In this document: piece by piece, positions 45,468-54,491 of the stretch
Numbering within the stretch: the stretch's first letter is position 1
Layout: the number at the start of each line of letters is the position of its first letter
Source: Pirellulaceae bacterium
GTDB lineage: Bacteria; Planctomycetota; Planctomycetia; Pirellulales; Pirellulaceae
Assembly: GCA_019636375.1 (NCBI GenBank)
Contig: JAHBXS010000005.1
Coordinates: 372,001-436,000 of the forward strand
Reading direction: 5' to 3'
Length of the DNA: 64,000 bases
Made by a program: the position numbers and the translations under genes
The notes under the pieces: model-generated
The model's input: only the letters and a program-made list of their open reading frames with translations
Databases searched by the model: none
What the model was told of the DNA's origin: nothing

Positions 45468-46157
45468 ATGCCACCACGTATCGTATTCTTAACCGGAGCA
45501 GGAGTCAGTGCCGAAAGCGGGATTCGAACCTTTCGCGCTGAAGATGGACTGTGGGAAGACCATCGCGTTGAAGACGTCGCGACCCCAGGGGCCTTTCGAC
45601 GTAACCCCGAACTCGTCATGCGATTTTACAACGTGCGACGCCGCAAAATCATCGAAGCCGAACCCAACGCCGCGCATCGTCAGATCGCCGAACTGCAAGC
45701 CAACTACGATGTATGGGTCATCACTCAGAATATCGACGATTTGCACGAACGAGCGGGTTCTCGCCAAATCTTGCATCTTCATGGCGAAGTCAAAAAAGCT
45801 CGCAGCACGCGCGATCCCAATCTCGTTGTTGACATCGCAGGGCCAGACCTGAACCTTGGCGATTTTTGTCCGCTCGGCTCGCAACTCCGTCCGCATATCG
45901 TGTGGTTCGGCGAAGCGGTTCCGGCAATGGATGAGGCCATCGAAATTGTACAAGCAGCCGATATTGTTGTGGTCGTGGGGACAAGTCTGCAAGTCTACCC
46001 AGCCGCCGGCCTTGTCGAATTCGCCCCGTCGTCCGCTCGGCTTTTCTTGATCGACCCCGCCCCCGTCGCCCCCCACCTCCGCCATCGCCTCGAACGCTTC
46101 ATCCAACACCCGGCGACCACCGGTATGATGGAGTTCGCGAAACAACTAGAAAATTAA
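45468..46157 (+). CDS. cobB: Sirtuin-family NAD-dependent deacylase (zinc-less)
   Basis: The 229-residue protein contains the NAD-binding GAGVSAESGIRTFR (residues 10-23), TQNIDDLHERAG (86-97) and the catalytic His105 in LHLHGE. Tyr54 and Arg57 in FYNVRR form the YxxR pair that recognises succinyl or malonyl groups in class III sirtuins. The usual four zinc-binding cysteines are absent; only one Cys follows the catalytic His, in GDFCPLGSQLRPH, so it belongs to a zinc-free subgroup. It probably removes acyl groups from protein lysines. Isolated gene with repeat-rich DNA upstream. Confidence 0.9.
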   Translation: MPPRIVFLTGAGVSAESGIRTFRAEDGLWEDHRVEDVATPGAFRRNPELVMRFYNVRRRKIIEAEPNAAHRQIAELQANYDVWVITQNIDDLHERAGSRQILHLHGEVKKARSTRDPNLVVDIAGPDLNLGDFCPLGSQLRPHIVWFGEAVPAMDEAIEIVQAADIVVVVGTSLQVYPAAGLVEFAPSSARLFLIDPAPVAPHLRHRLERFIQHPATTGMMEFAKQLEN

Positions 46158-46542
46158 ACCCGAACAACCATCGTACGCTTTTCGCAGATTGGGCAAGTAT
46201 CAAGTTCAAATTAGCGAATCATATGCACGAGCAAATTTTTCTATTTAAGTGACCATTTTGCTGCTCTAAATGTCCCCAGTCAAAATTCGCGACGGCGAGC
46301 GCTGGCCGCTAAATGAATGAGGTGTTTTAAAAATCGAATCCCATGATATTTGATGATAAGTTAAACCTGATACAATTCACCCCAGAAGTTCGAGAGCTTC
46401 ATGAAAACAGGAGCGTGACTGGCAACCCGCAGTGGGCTTTCTAAGGCTTGGGGTGGCCTAGGAAATCTGGGTAAACAAAAAGCGACCAACCTGCCATGAT
46501 ATGGGTTATTGGAATCCTTAATCACTCGGGCAGGAGGCCGCT
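46158..46542. other. Intergenic region between sirtuin gene and transposase remnant
   Basis: 385 bases with no gene. AGGAGG at 46532-46537 precedes the ATG at 46543 by five bases. Part of this region may be the leader of the insertion sequence; terminal inverted repeats could not be located. Confidence 0.4.
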
Positions 46543-47231
46543 ATGACAAGCATGTTCAGTTTAAAGACCGTTGACAAGCCCCTTTCGTCGGTAATCCTTT
46601 CGATGGCAGTCGATTCACCCCCCCTCGATTCCCCTTCCCCCGATACCTCTCCGGTCGATTCAGCACCTATCGATCCAAGGTTAGACTCTGCTGCTGAAAA
46701 GAACCTTTGGCAACTTGAGCAATGCAGGCCAATCTTCGCCAACAGGTTATTCATGCTGCCCAAGCTGGTGATTCTTTCGACCCCACGGAACGTACTGTCT
46801 GGGAACTATTGAAGCGAACGGGGCATATTGCATTCGAACTTTTTCTCAGCCTGCAAGGCTCGGGCGATCTTGGGGAGCAGGTCACCACCAGCGAAGATCA
46901 GACGTTACGGCGTAGCGATGTACCAACCACCACCCCCCTTCGCTCGATCTTTGGTGAACACTGCGTCGAGCAGTTACGTACAGTCCGGGTGTCAATAAAG
47001 AAAACGAATTGCGTCCCGTTATCATTCGGCTTCAACTTCCCGAGAACCCTCGCTCGTACTGACCGCTGCGTAGGGCCGCTACCCCAGCCGCATGAGCCGA
47101 AAGAAACTGGTCGAGTTGTCCCCAGGCACAATGAGTGCCTACGCCCCTCATCAACAGGATGGCAAAACTCCAATAGATCACTGGAAAAAACTGGCGAGGC
47201 AGTGATCTTTATGCACTGGACTACCCTTTAG
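46543..47231 (+). pseudogene. Degraded transposase resembling the ISKra4 N-terminal region
   Basis: An 89-codon frame starts at ATG 46543 after a strong AGGAGG and runs to 46812. The frame at 46722-47231 continues what looks like the same protein in another register: its QQVIHAAQAGDSF, GHIAFELFLSLQGSGDLGEQ and LRSIFGEH resemble the N-terminal part of ISKra4-family transposases (helical segment, AxxxFLxxQGxGDLG, then the FGE strand). A frameshift near 46720 and loss of the whole catalytic half point to a dead fragment. The end at 47231 overlaps the stop of the next gene by four bases. Family assignment is from memory of the motif pattern and is moderately certain. Confidence 0.45.
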
Positions 47232-48739
47232 TCAATTACCGTGATCAAAACAGCCAATGAGTTGCTACATAAACGAATGTCGACGACATTTTGTCCGGGT
47301 TTGCTATCTACTGTGCAAATGTCGAAGAACATTGGAATCGCCCCCGAAAACGGCTCGCCATCATCCCGATCATTGACCTCATCAAACGAAAACTCGACCG
47401 TTGCACCTTTCTCCGAGAAATGTTCAGCTTTCAAATACGTAAATCGCATCACATTGTTTTTCGTGCGGAATCCCAATCGCAAAGCGTATTCCTTACCCGC
47501 ATCCATTTTGCCCAATGCGCGAACCTGAACAGTCCCGGTAACTTTTTGTTTGCCGTCAAGGGACTTGCCGGTCAGATTAGTCAGTGTCAGCTCGGACAAT
47601 TCGAACAACGGTTCGGGACTTCGCTGGTCTTGCCGTTTTCCCGTGCTAGTTTCCACGCTCATCGGACCAAGTTCGCGGCTGCGGGCCTGAAAGTCGGTCA
47701 TTTCAAATTGAAAGAACTGCCCACTCCATAAATGAATCGATTGAAACTTCTCGATGTTCAATAGCCCCTTGCCTAAATAGATATTAATATTGAAACCTTT
47801 TTCCGTTTCCTCATTGATGACCTCGGCCATATCACTGACGATTGCGTGATCGATGCCCCATTTGTTATTACGTTTTACCCAGTCGATGGCTTTTTGTCGC
47901 TCAGCCAACTCATCAATTGCCCGGGCGGGTTTTGTGTCAAAGACTGGCGGCTGAGTAGTCATCGGCTGTCCGACTGGTGTCGATTCGACCATGACCATCG
48001 CCCCCAGCGAGTTGCTCAGAAGTTCGACGTCCAAATCAACACTGGATTGATTGACATGGCAAACATCCACAAATATCGGTAACGCACCGATAAACTCTGC
48101 AGCGTTATGGTCGTCATTGACTGGGGAAAAACTGAATTCCAGGGTCGATCCATTCGCGGTTATCTGCACATCGTTCGGATAGGAAAATCCGCTGGTGTTT
48201 ACATCCGTTCGATAGCTCAAGCGAACTGCGATTGGATTGTCCGAAGTGGAATTTCCTAACGCCCGAACTTTTACTGTTCCGGTGATCTTGTCGCCGCCAT
48301 AGAGCTTGCCCGCCGAGTTTAGGTTCAGTTTGAGGTCCGAGATTTCATATAATTGACGGTCTCCTCGGCGATCGGATCGTTTGCCGGTAATGGTTTGCAC
48401 ACTAGACGGTTTGAGCTCCCGTGATTGGGCCTGTGCCTCGCTGAGTTCAAATGACAAAAACTGTCCGCTCCACAGATGGACTGATTGGTACTTATCGCCC
48501 TTGAGTAGTTCTTTGCCAAAATACAGATTGATATTAAAACCGTTTTCGGTTTCTTCTTCGATCAGAGATTGCATGTCCGATACAATTGCGTGGTCAATGC
48601 CGAACGCGTTATTGCGCTTGATCCAATCCACGATCTTGCCCATTTCAGCCCGTTCATTGATGACGCCTTGACCTATGGTCGTCTGTGCAATAAACAAACA
48701 GACTAAAGCCACGGCCCATCCAACAAATTTGTTACTCAT
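47228..48739 (-). CDS. Secreted protein with two copies of an unknown module
   Basis: The 503-residue protein has a signal peptide (residues 1-24). Residues about 34-252 and 282-503 are copies of one module. Paired landmarks are WIKRNNAFGIDHAIVSDM and WVKRNNKWGIDHAIVSDM, GFNINLYFGK and GFNINIYLGK, VHLWSGQF and IHLWSGQF, KITGTVKVRALG and KVTGTVQVRALG, and the endings LLSNSLGAMVMV and RLCSNSLAVLITV, offset by about 248 residues. I recognise no family. A GGGGGA lies five bases before the ATG. It lies 45 bases downstream of the STAND-WD40 gene with no terminator visible, so it is probably the third gene of that operon. Confidence 0.75.
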   Translation of the reverse strand: MSNKFVGWAVALVCLFIAQTTIGQGVINERAEMGKIVDWIKRNNAFGIDHAIVSDMQSLIEEETENGFNINLYFGKELLKGDKYQSVHLWSGQFLSFELSEAQAQSRELKPSSVQTITGKRSDRRGDRQLYEISDLKLNLNSAGKLYGGDKITGTVKVRALGNSTSDNPIAVRLSYRTDVNTSGFSYPNDVQITANGSTLEFSFSPVNDDHNAAEFIGALPIFVDVCHVNQSSVDLDVELLSNSLGAMVMVESTPVGQPMTTQPPVFDTKPARAIDELAERQKAIDWVKRNNKWGIDHAIVSDMAEVINEETEKGFNINIYLGKGLLNIEKFQSIHLWSGQFFQFEMTDFQARSRELGPMSVETSTGKRQDQRSPEPLFELSELTLTNLTGKSLDGKQKVTGTVQVRALGKMDAGKEYALRLGFRTKNNVMRFTYLKAEHFSEKGATVEFSFDEVNDRDDGEPFSGAIPMFFDICTVDSKPGQNVVDIRLCSNSLAVLITVID

Positions 48740-48784
48740 TGCAATCCCCCAGATTAAAAAACAAACCCAAACTTAACCCTAACA

Positions 48785-51700
48785 TCATTCATCGTTGATA
48801 GGCCGCGCGTCCCACGAAGAAACCATACCTAATCGATCTGCACTGTACAGAATACAACCATCCTCACTGAGAGTCAGTGTGGTTATCTCTCGCCCATGCC
48901 CGCGCAGATTCATCATTTCCAATCCCAATTCCACATCCCAAACTCGCAGTGCACGGTCATAGCTGCCGGAAAACAAGCGCCGGTTATCGGGATGAAAGAC
49001 CAGGGCAGAAATCCAATCGCGGTGTCCCTGAATTTGATGACGTGGTTGTGCATCCGAACTGTCCCAGATGGTGAGATCACCGACTTTGCCAAAAACGCCT
49101 CCCCCAGTGGCGAGCCAGTTTCCGTCGGGCGACAATGCGACCGAGAGAATGTCTGACGGTGCCTGGAATGTCTTTTGTGCTTGGCGAGTCGAAATATCGT
49201 ACAGCACGACGCGTTGGTCGGGCCGTCCGACCAACAAGCGATCTCCGTCGCGATTCGTCGCCAGCGCGACCAGTCGTTCTGGAATGTTCCAGCGTTCCAG
49301 TTCACGCCCAGTGGCCGCATCCCAAAAGATCAGCATTCCGCTACGGTCGGCCGTTATAAATCGTCCTTGGCCCCAGGCCTTGCTACGCGGCAAACTCACT
49401 GCAGTGAACACCTCGTCTTCGTGTCCTATCAAGGGCGTGATGTTTCTCCTTGAAAATGTATTCCCTGTGTCGATCATCAGCAACTGGTTTGCCTGTTCCC
49501 GGTTGCGAGTCAACAATCGATCACCGGTGGAATTGTAAAGCACAAACTTATCACACTCGTCGTTGTGCATATCGGGAATTCGCATCGTTGTTTTCCAAAC
49601 TCGCAATCCGCCAAATCCCCGAGCCACGGCAATTTCGCGCCCCCGCGGATGAATCGCAATCGAATCAATCCAATGGCCTTCGTTATTCAATTGCAACGAC
49701 TCGGTCAAATGCCAAATCTGGGCAGTGCGGTCGCGGCTGCCGGTCGCCAAACTGTTGCCGCTGGGACTAAAAGCCACATCGTGCAGCCAGTCCTCATGTC
49801 CACGGATAACTTGACTACGATTCGACTTTCCCGTCGTCCAAACTCGGGCCGTGTTATCCCAGCTTGCCGTCGCAATCTGCGAGCCACCGCGATCATACAC
49901 GACACTGACAATTGCACTCGAATGATCGGTAAAAACATTCTCCAATCGAATGTCAACCATCTCCTCTAAATTCCATAACCTCAGACGAGCATCCAAACCA
50001 CCGGTTGCCAATTGTTTGCCGTTCGGCGAAAAAGCGAGGCAAAAAATGGTCTCGCTAACGCTCGGAGACTCGGTGCCGTCGATGCGACCAATCTCTGAAC
50101 CCGTGGAACAGTCGCGAATGGATATCCAGTTGTAGCGATAGGCAACTGCCAGTTTGGCCCCGTCGCTCGACAAAGCCATGCTGCTCACGCCTTCATTATC
50201 AAACGACCATGACTGGATCAGTTCCCATGGATCGACCCTGAAAACCGACACGGAGTTTTTCTGTGTCTGGCTCAATCGATCGTACCGCTCCGTCAAAACA
50301 CATGCAAAACGACCGTCTGAACTAAACGCCCCTCGTTTCGCTTCGGGCATGTCTTGCCGCCGACTCACCGCACCCGTTTGCCGATTCCAAACGACTAGTT
50401 CGCGAGCTGAAATCGCAGCCACATGGTCAGCATCAATGAACATGGCGTCAAGCACCACAGAATTCAAACCGACCAAATCGAGCAAACGTTGGCCGTTGTC
50501 CCAATCCCAAATGGAAAGTAGGGCTTCACGATCATTCACGTCCGATGCCGTCAGCAAATGGCTATCGTCTGGTGCGAATCGAACCAACGAGACTCGCGAA
50601 CCCAAATCAAATCGGTGTTTCGCTGAGTTGCAAAGTCGCCACACGTAGTGCCATTCCCATTGTCGTTGTTCGGGGGGATATTGCTGCAACAACCGTTTGG
50701 CTCGTCCCACGTCAGCAGCTTGCCATTCGGTTTCCGCCAACATCACGTTGCGAACGTTGAGATTGAACTCCGCTTGTTCACGAGCCCGGCTTGCACTCGC
50801 CTCGGCATTTTCTGCAGCGGCTCTGGCTGTCGATTCAGACTTCAAAGCCTGTTCGGCACGTTCCCATTCACGTTCCGCCCGCAGACGTTGATCATCAGCC
50901 ACTTGTTTTTGACGTTCGGCTTCCGCTCGCTGCTTTTCGGCCGCTGATTTTTGTCTCTCCGCCTCCGATTTTTGTCTTTCGGCCTCTGATTTTTGCCGTA
51001 CAGCCAGTAATCGTTGATTTTCCGCGACTTCTTTTGCATCTTCAGCGGCCTGTTTTGCCGTATCCGCGACGACGCGTTGTGCATTCGCTTGACGAAACGC
51101 GTAAATCGAAACAGCGGCACCCGCCACAGCGAGCAGAGTCAAAGCGAGCATGGCAGCCGCCACACGTTGTAGTCGCCGACGCTGCCGCAATGTTTCCTCG
51201 CGCTCACGCTCGGCTCGCTCGGCTCGCTCGCGAATGCGGCGTTCGTCACGCGAAACCACCACCAGCGGCGTCAACACGTCGTGCGTGATTTCCAATCGCT
51301 GCACGCCGCCACGTTCTTCGCTACTCAGCAAACGACCTTGGATCAATCGATCAATCGCTGCCGCCGGATTCTCCACCCCTTGTTGTTGTAGCTCAGCGAT
51401 TGCGTCTTCGCGCGCTGCCGGATTGCGATGCCCGCCGACCGTCACCAGTCGATCCTCGATAAAGTTACGTACCGCCGCAGGCAACCCATCGAACGATCGC
51501 AAGTAAAAATTCTGCAAGATGTCGGCACTCTGCCGCCGGACTTGCTCGGCCGTAATCTGCTCGGCTCCGGCTGCCAAACGGGCTTCATTCAGCTCATCAC
51601 ATAGCAAACTCAATAGCGGCGGAACGGCACCGATCTCTTCCAAAGGCACATCGGCAGATTTTTTTGCCACGAACCGCACGATCGAAGCACCTACCTTGTC

Positions 51701-52474
51701 GCTTACCAATTCGCGCTGCTCGCGCCGACCTGGACGCACCACCGCCTCCAGTGCTTGCGGGCCGTCCAGTTGCCGCAATCCGATCCGATTTCGCATCAGT
51801 GACGGCATCACCTTTTTCCAAGTCTCCAGTTGCGACAGGAAATCTTCACGTAATGTGATGACAATTCGTTCGGGTGTCGGCGACAAATCATATTGCATCG
51901 CCAAACGGCGGTTGGTGCGAAATTGTTCTTGCAGATGGTGCGGCGGACGGTTCTCGATCAGATCGGCAAGTTGAAAAAAGAACTCTTCTGCTTCGCGCTT
52001 TTTGCGCGGCGTGTCTGTCAGTGTAAAAATCTCTTCGAACTGATCGAAAATAAACACAGGTGGGTTTTCAGCAAACCCTTCCGAGCGATGGCTCAAGTCG
52101 TGGAACATCTCCCACAATGTCAGATTGTTTTGATCTAAGGCGGAGTCGAGGTTGGCACCCAGCGTTCGTCGAATCGCCAGACGTGTTTGTTCCAACAAAG
52201 GCAGATCGCTCGACTCGTAACGCAGCCGAACCAAACAGGGGCAAAATCCCTCGACCTCCAGTTTGGGGATGAGGCCCGCACCCAACAGCGAAGTCTTCCC
52301 CAACCCCGATTGGCCGAACAGGATCGTCAGAGGTTGTTCGCGAACCCGCAAAAACAGATCGCGTATCTCTCGGTCGCGACCGTAGAAATATTCTTTGGTC
52401 TGCGGTGTGAACGGCATCAGCCCCAACCAAGGGCGATCCGCACTGACAACACGTTGGGTGTCGGTTCCGCTCAT
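48785..52474 (-). CDS. STAND NTPase with transmembrane, coiled-coil and WD40 domains
   Basis: The 1229-residue protein begins with a STAND/nSTAND1 NTPase: YGRDREIRDL, Walker A GQSGLGKT (54-61) and Walker B FIFDQFEEIF (141-150), followed by winged-helix-like helices to about residue 410. A hydrophobic segment (about 438-460) is likely a membrane helix. Residues about 462-575 form a coiled coil with tandem QKSEAER-type heptads. From about residue 620 to the end are WD40 repeats, such as LAFSPNGKQLATGGLDARLR and FSPSGNSLATGSRDRTAQIW. The start overlaps the upstream gene by four bases (ATGA), with GGGAGG eight bases before it. The architecture suggests a signal-activated switch whose propeller may sense ligands. 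Confidence 0.88.
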   Translation of the reverse strand: MSGTDTQRVVSADRPWLGLMPFTPQTKEYFYGRDREIRDLFLRVREQPLTILFGQSGLGKTSLLGAGLIPKLEVEGFCPCLVRLRYESSDLPLLEQTRLAIRRTLGANLDSALDQNNLTLWEMFHDLSHRSEGFAENPPVFIFDQFEEIFTLTDTPRKKREAEEFFFQLADLIENRPPHHLQEQFRTNRRLAMQYDLSPTPERIVITLREDFLSQLETWKKVMPSLMRNRIGLRQLDGPQALEAVVRPGRREQRELVSDKVGASIVRFVAKKSADVPLEEIGAVPPLLSLLCDELNEARLAAGAEQITAEQVRRQSADILQNFYLRSFDGLPAAVRNFIEDRLVTVGGHRNPAAREDAIAELQQQGVENPAAAIDRLIQGRLLSSEERGGVQRLEITHDVLTPLVVVSRDERRIRERAERAEREREETLRQRRRLQRVAAAMLALTLLAVAGAAVSIYAFRQANAQRVVADTAKQAAEDAKEVAENQRLLAVRQKSEAERQKSEAERQKSAAEKQRAEAERQKQVADDQRLRAEREWERAEQALKSESTARAAAENAEASASRAREQAEFNLNVRNVMLAETEWQAADVGRAKRLLQQYPPEQRQWEWHYVWRLCNSAKHRFDLGSRVSLVRFAPDDSHLLTASDVNDREALLSIWDWDNGQRLLDLVGLNSVVLDAMFIDADHVAAISARELVVWNRQTGAVSRRQDMPEAKRGAFSSDGRFACVLTERYDRLSQTQKNSVSVFRVDPWELIQSWSFDNEGVSSMALSSDGAKLAVAYRYNWISIRDCSTGSEIGRIDGTESPSVSETIFCLAFSPNGKQLATGGLDARLRLWNLEEMVDIRLENVFTDHSSAIVSVVYDRGGSQIATASWDNTARVWTTGKSNRSQVIRGHEDWLHDVAFSPSGNSLATGSRDRTAQIWHLTESLQLNNEGHWIDSIAIHPRGREIAVARGFGGLRVWKTTMRIPDMHNDECDKFVLYNSTGDRLLTRNREQANQLLMIDTGNTFSRRNITPLIGHEDEVFTAVSLPRSKAWGQGRFITADRSGMLIFWDAATGRELERWNIPERLVALATNRDGDRLLVGRPDQRVVLYDISTRQAQKTFQAPSDILSVALSPDGNWLATGGGVFGKVGDLTIWDSSDAQPRHQIQGHRDWISALVFHPDNRRLFSGSYDRALRVWDVELGLEMMNLRGHGREITTLTLSEDGCILYSADRLGMVSSWDARPINDE

Positions 52475-53898
52475 CCGCGCGGCCTCCCGGAATCGCGATA
52501 TTGATCAACGTATTTGCGCATCCGGCTAGCAAAAGCGGGCAATACTTCTGGCCCCAGCCGCTCGCGATGAATCTTGTTAAAACACTCGGGTTCAAGACGG
52601 ATTTCATGATCGCCAACCTGATCGACGATCAGCGGGATATAAAACACAAAGCCATCGACATGTTTTTGCGCGGCCCATTTTCGCTCTTGATGCACGTACC
52701 GGTTGGCGTTGGCTTCGGTGGCCGATGAAATTAGCGAAACGAAAAAACTAGCTGCGTCTTTGATTGTGTGTTCGAGCGACCGTTCAAAGTTTTCGCCGGG
52801 CTGCAATCGTTGTTTGTCCAGCCAAACGGGCACACCGGCACTGGCCAGAGCCTGGGCGACTTGAACGGCTCTCGGCAAATCGTCTCGCGAGTAGCTGATG
52901 AACACGCTGCCGCGCGGCATTTCGTCGGGCTGTCGCTGCAAGAAAGTGTTTTCATCAGCGGCAGTCCCATATTGCTCGCGCCACCGAGCGTGCAGTTCAT
53001 CGACAAATTGCAATGTGTTTCCGTTAATGATGCGAGTCGATCGGACGGCCTTGTCAAAGAAAAAAATCATCGGCTCGCCTAAATTGCCCGCCGTGTCGGC
53101 CAGATAGTCTTGACGTTTGACGTCCGACAGTCGCTGCCCGCGAGCGGCTCGCAAAAAGAACCGCACGATCCAGTCTTCTGACGGTGCCCCCAGCAACAAC
53201 AAGTTCCGATTCGAAATCACACGGAACAGGTTTTCAAGCGTATCGCGACTTTCGATCAGCCCACAGATAAACTCCATATAGTCCTCTTCCCACAGCGCGA
53301 AATCGGGCAGCGTGTTGTAGTCGCCGAGAATGTGGTACACCAACGGGCCCGAAAAAGTCTCGGGCAGATCGCAAGGGGATTGAATATTGCCGCTCAGCGG
53401 AGCATCGTAACTGCGGTTCGGGTTCCCCGCCGGATGAAACCGAATCACCCCGCGCTCCATTGAGAATGCCGGCCGAGCCTGCCGCACCGCCAGTGCCGTC
53501 AGCGGATCGGGAGTTCCGGCGATAAACAAATTGAAATCGAGAATGCTCGCCAAATTGACGAGCGACTGAGCCGGTTGAAACGCTTGTTGGTCGAGTATTT
53601 CACCGAGCGTTAAATACAATTCTTTGCGCTGCCCGCCGCGCAACAAAAACTCGCGTGCCACCTCGTTGTAACCGCGAAACCGGTCGGGCTCATCCAAGTC
53701 GAGAGCCTGGGCCAATCGTGGAGCAAGAATTTCGTGTAGCGGAACGGGACCGGCATTCTGCTCGCTGCAATTTCCAGAGCTTTCTGCATCTACCGAGACC
53801 ATCCCCGGCCCGATCACAGGAATCACCTGTCCGGAGTGAATCTCGCGCAACAAATTGCGCCAATCCCGTTCTTGCAAAAACGACTCTGTGGCCATCAT
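52471..53898 (-). CDS. SIR2-like-TIR domain protein
   Basis: The 475-residue protein has an N-terminal SIR2-like domain (about residues 20-260), suggested by VIPVIGPGM, FIAGTPDPL, PLVYHILGDY, LWEEDYMEF and LLLLGAPSEDWIVRFFLR. The catalytic Asn and the His of the HG motif are not found by eye. The C-terminal TIR domain (about 329-440) has FISYSRDD, the WLD strand, LQPGENFERSLEHTIKDA and Glu405 in YVHQERKW, the position of the catalytic glutamate in NAD-cleaving TIR enzymes. Two adjacent ATGs begin the chain. Its stop overlaps the STAND-WD40 start, so the proteins are probably made together and act as one unit. NADase activity is inferred. Confidence 0.85.
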   Translation of the reverse strand: MMATESFLQERDWRNLLREIHSGQVIPVIGPGMVSVDAESSGNCSEQNAGPVPLHEILAPRLAQALDLDEPDRFRGYNEVAREFLLRGGQRKELYLTLGEILDQQAFQPAQSLVNLASILDFNLFIAGTPDPLTALAVRQARPAFSMERGVIRFHPAGNPNRSYDAPLSGNIQSPCDLPETFSGPLVYHILGDYNTLPDFALWEEDYMEFICGLIESRDTLENLFRVISNRNLLLLGAPSEDWIVRFFLRAARGQRLSDVKRQDYLADTAGNLGEPMIFFFDKAVRSTRIINGNTLQFVDELHARWREQYGTAADENTFLQRQPDEMPRGSVFISYSRDDLPRAVQVAQALASAGVPVWLDKQRLQPGENFERSLEHTIKDAASFFVSLISSATEANANRYVHQERKWAAQKHVDGFVFYIPLIVDQVGDHEIRLEPECFNKIHRERLGPEVLPAFASRMRKYVDQYRDSGRPRG

Positions 53899-54491
53899 CC
53901 CAACCTAGTCGCCAGAGAAAAAGCCAAACGTGTGACCATTCTAAACAATTCCGATAACGGCAATAACTACCCGCATCCGGAAAAACACACACGCTCCCGT
54001 ATTATAAAAGCGCGCCGCGTCGATAAACCTTTCAGCAAACTTAAAAATTTTTGCAGAAAGTCGAAAACAGCGATGTTTTCAGTAGAAAAGCAAACACATC
54101 TCACCGAACGCCACCAAAACCCCAAAAAGCCCGAGAAAATTGTAGCGGAAGTCGTCAAGACTTTCGTTCGTTTTTTCCGCTTTTTTGACGCCACGAAAGT
54201 CTTGACGACTTCCGCTACAAACGACTTCGCATCGTGGCGTTAAGCGAGAAGTGTTGAAAAGCAAACGTTTTTTGGGGCGTAGTTGTTGCTTTAAATAGTC
54301 CGAGATACCCACTTTCGCCGGAGTTGAAGTCACGTAGTTCCACCCCAGCAATCCACAATTGTTCATTCAGGCAGCATGTTGGCTGAAGCTGTTGGGGAAA
54401 GTGCATCATTTTTCGGCCTCGGGTGTGGTTCCTATGGCGGATGGTGGTAGAATCGTCTCTCGGAATTTTTTAATTCAACGAGAAATCGAAA
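53899..54491. other. Intergenic region with a long perfect inverted repeat
   Basis: 593 bases upstream of the SIR2-TIR operon and of the DUF2200 gene, which are divergent. The main structure is the 28-bp inverted repeat at 54140-54220. The rest shows no gene. Confidence 0.45.
54140..54220. repeat. Perfect 28-bp inverted repeat, MITE-like
   Basis: The 28 bases at 54140-54167, beginning TTGTAGCGGAAGTCGTCAAG, are exactly complementary to 54193-54220, around a 25-base loop with two T-runs. A stem this long and perfect points to a mobile or dispersed element rather than a simple terminator, although the T-rich loop could also act in transcription termination. Confidence 0.75.

Noticed and set aside
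45489..46145. 218-codon minus-strand frame opposite the sirtuin gene
   Set aside because: Antisense to a gene with a full set of sirtuin motifs; composition typical of a shadow frame.
46518..46763. 81-codon minus-strand frame opposite the transposase remnant
   Set aside because: Lies opposite a plus-strand frame with an AGGAGG site; Ser/Gly/Glu-rich composition mirrors low-complexity DNA.
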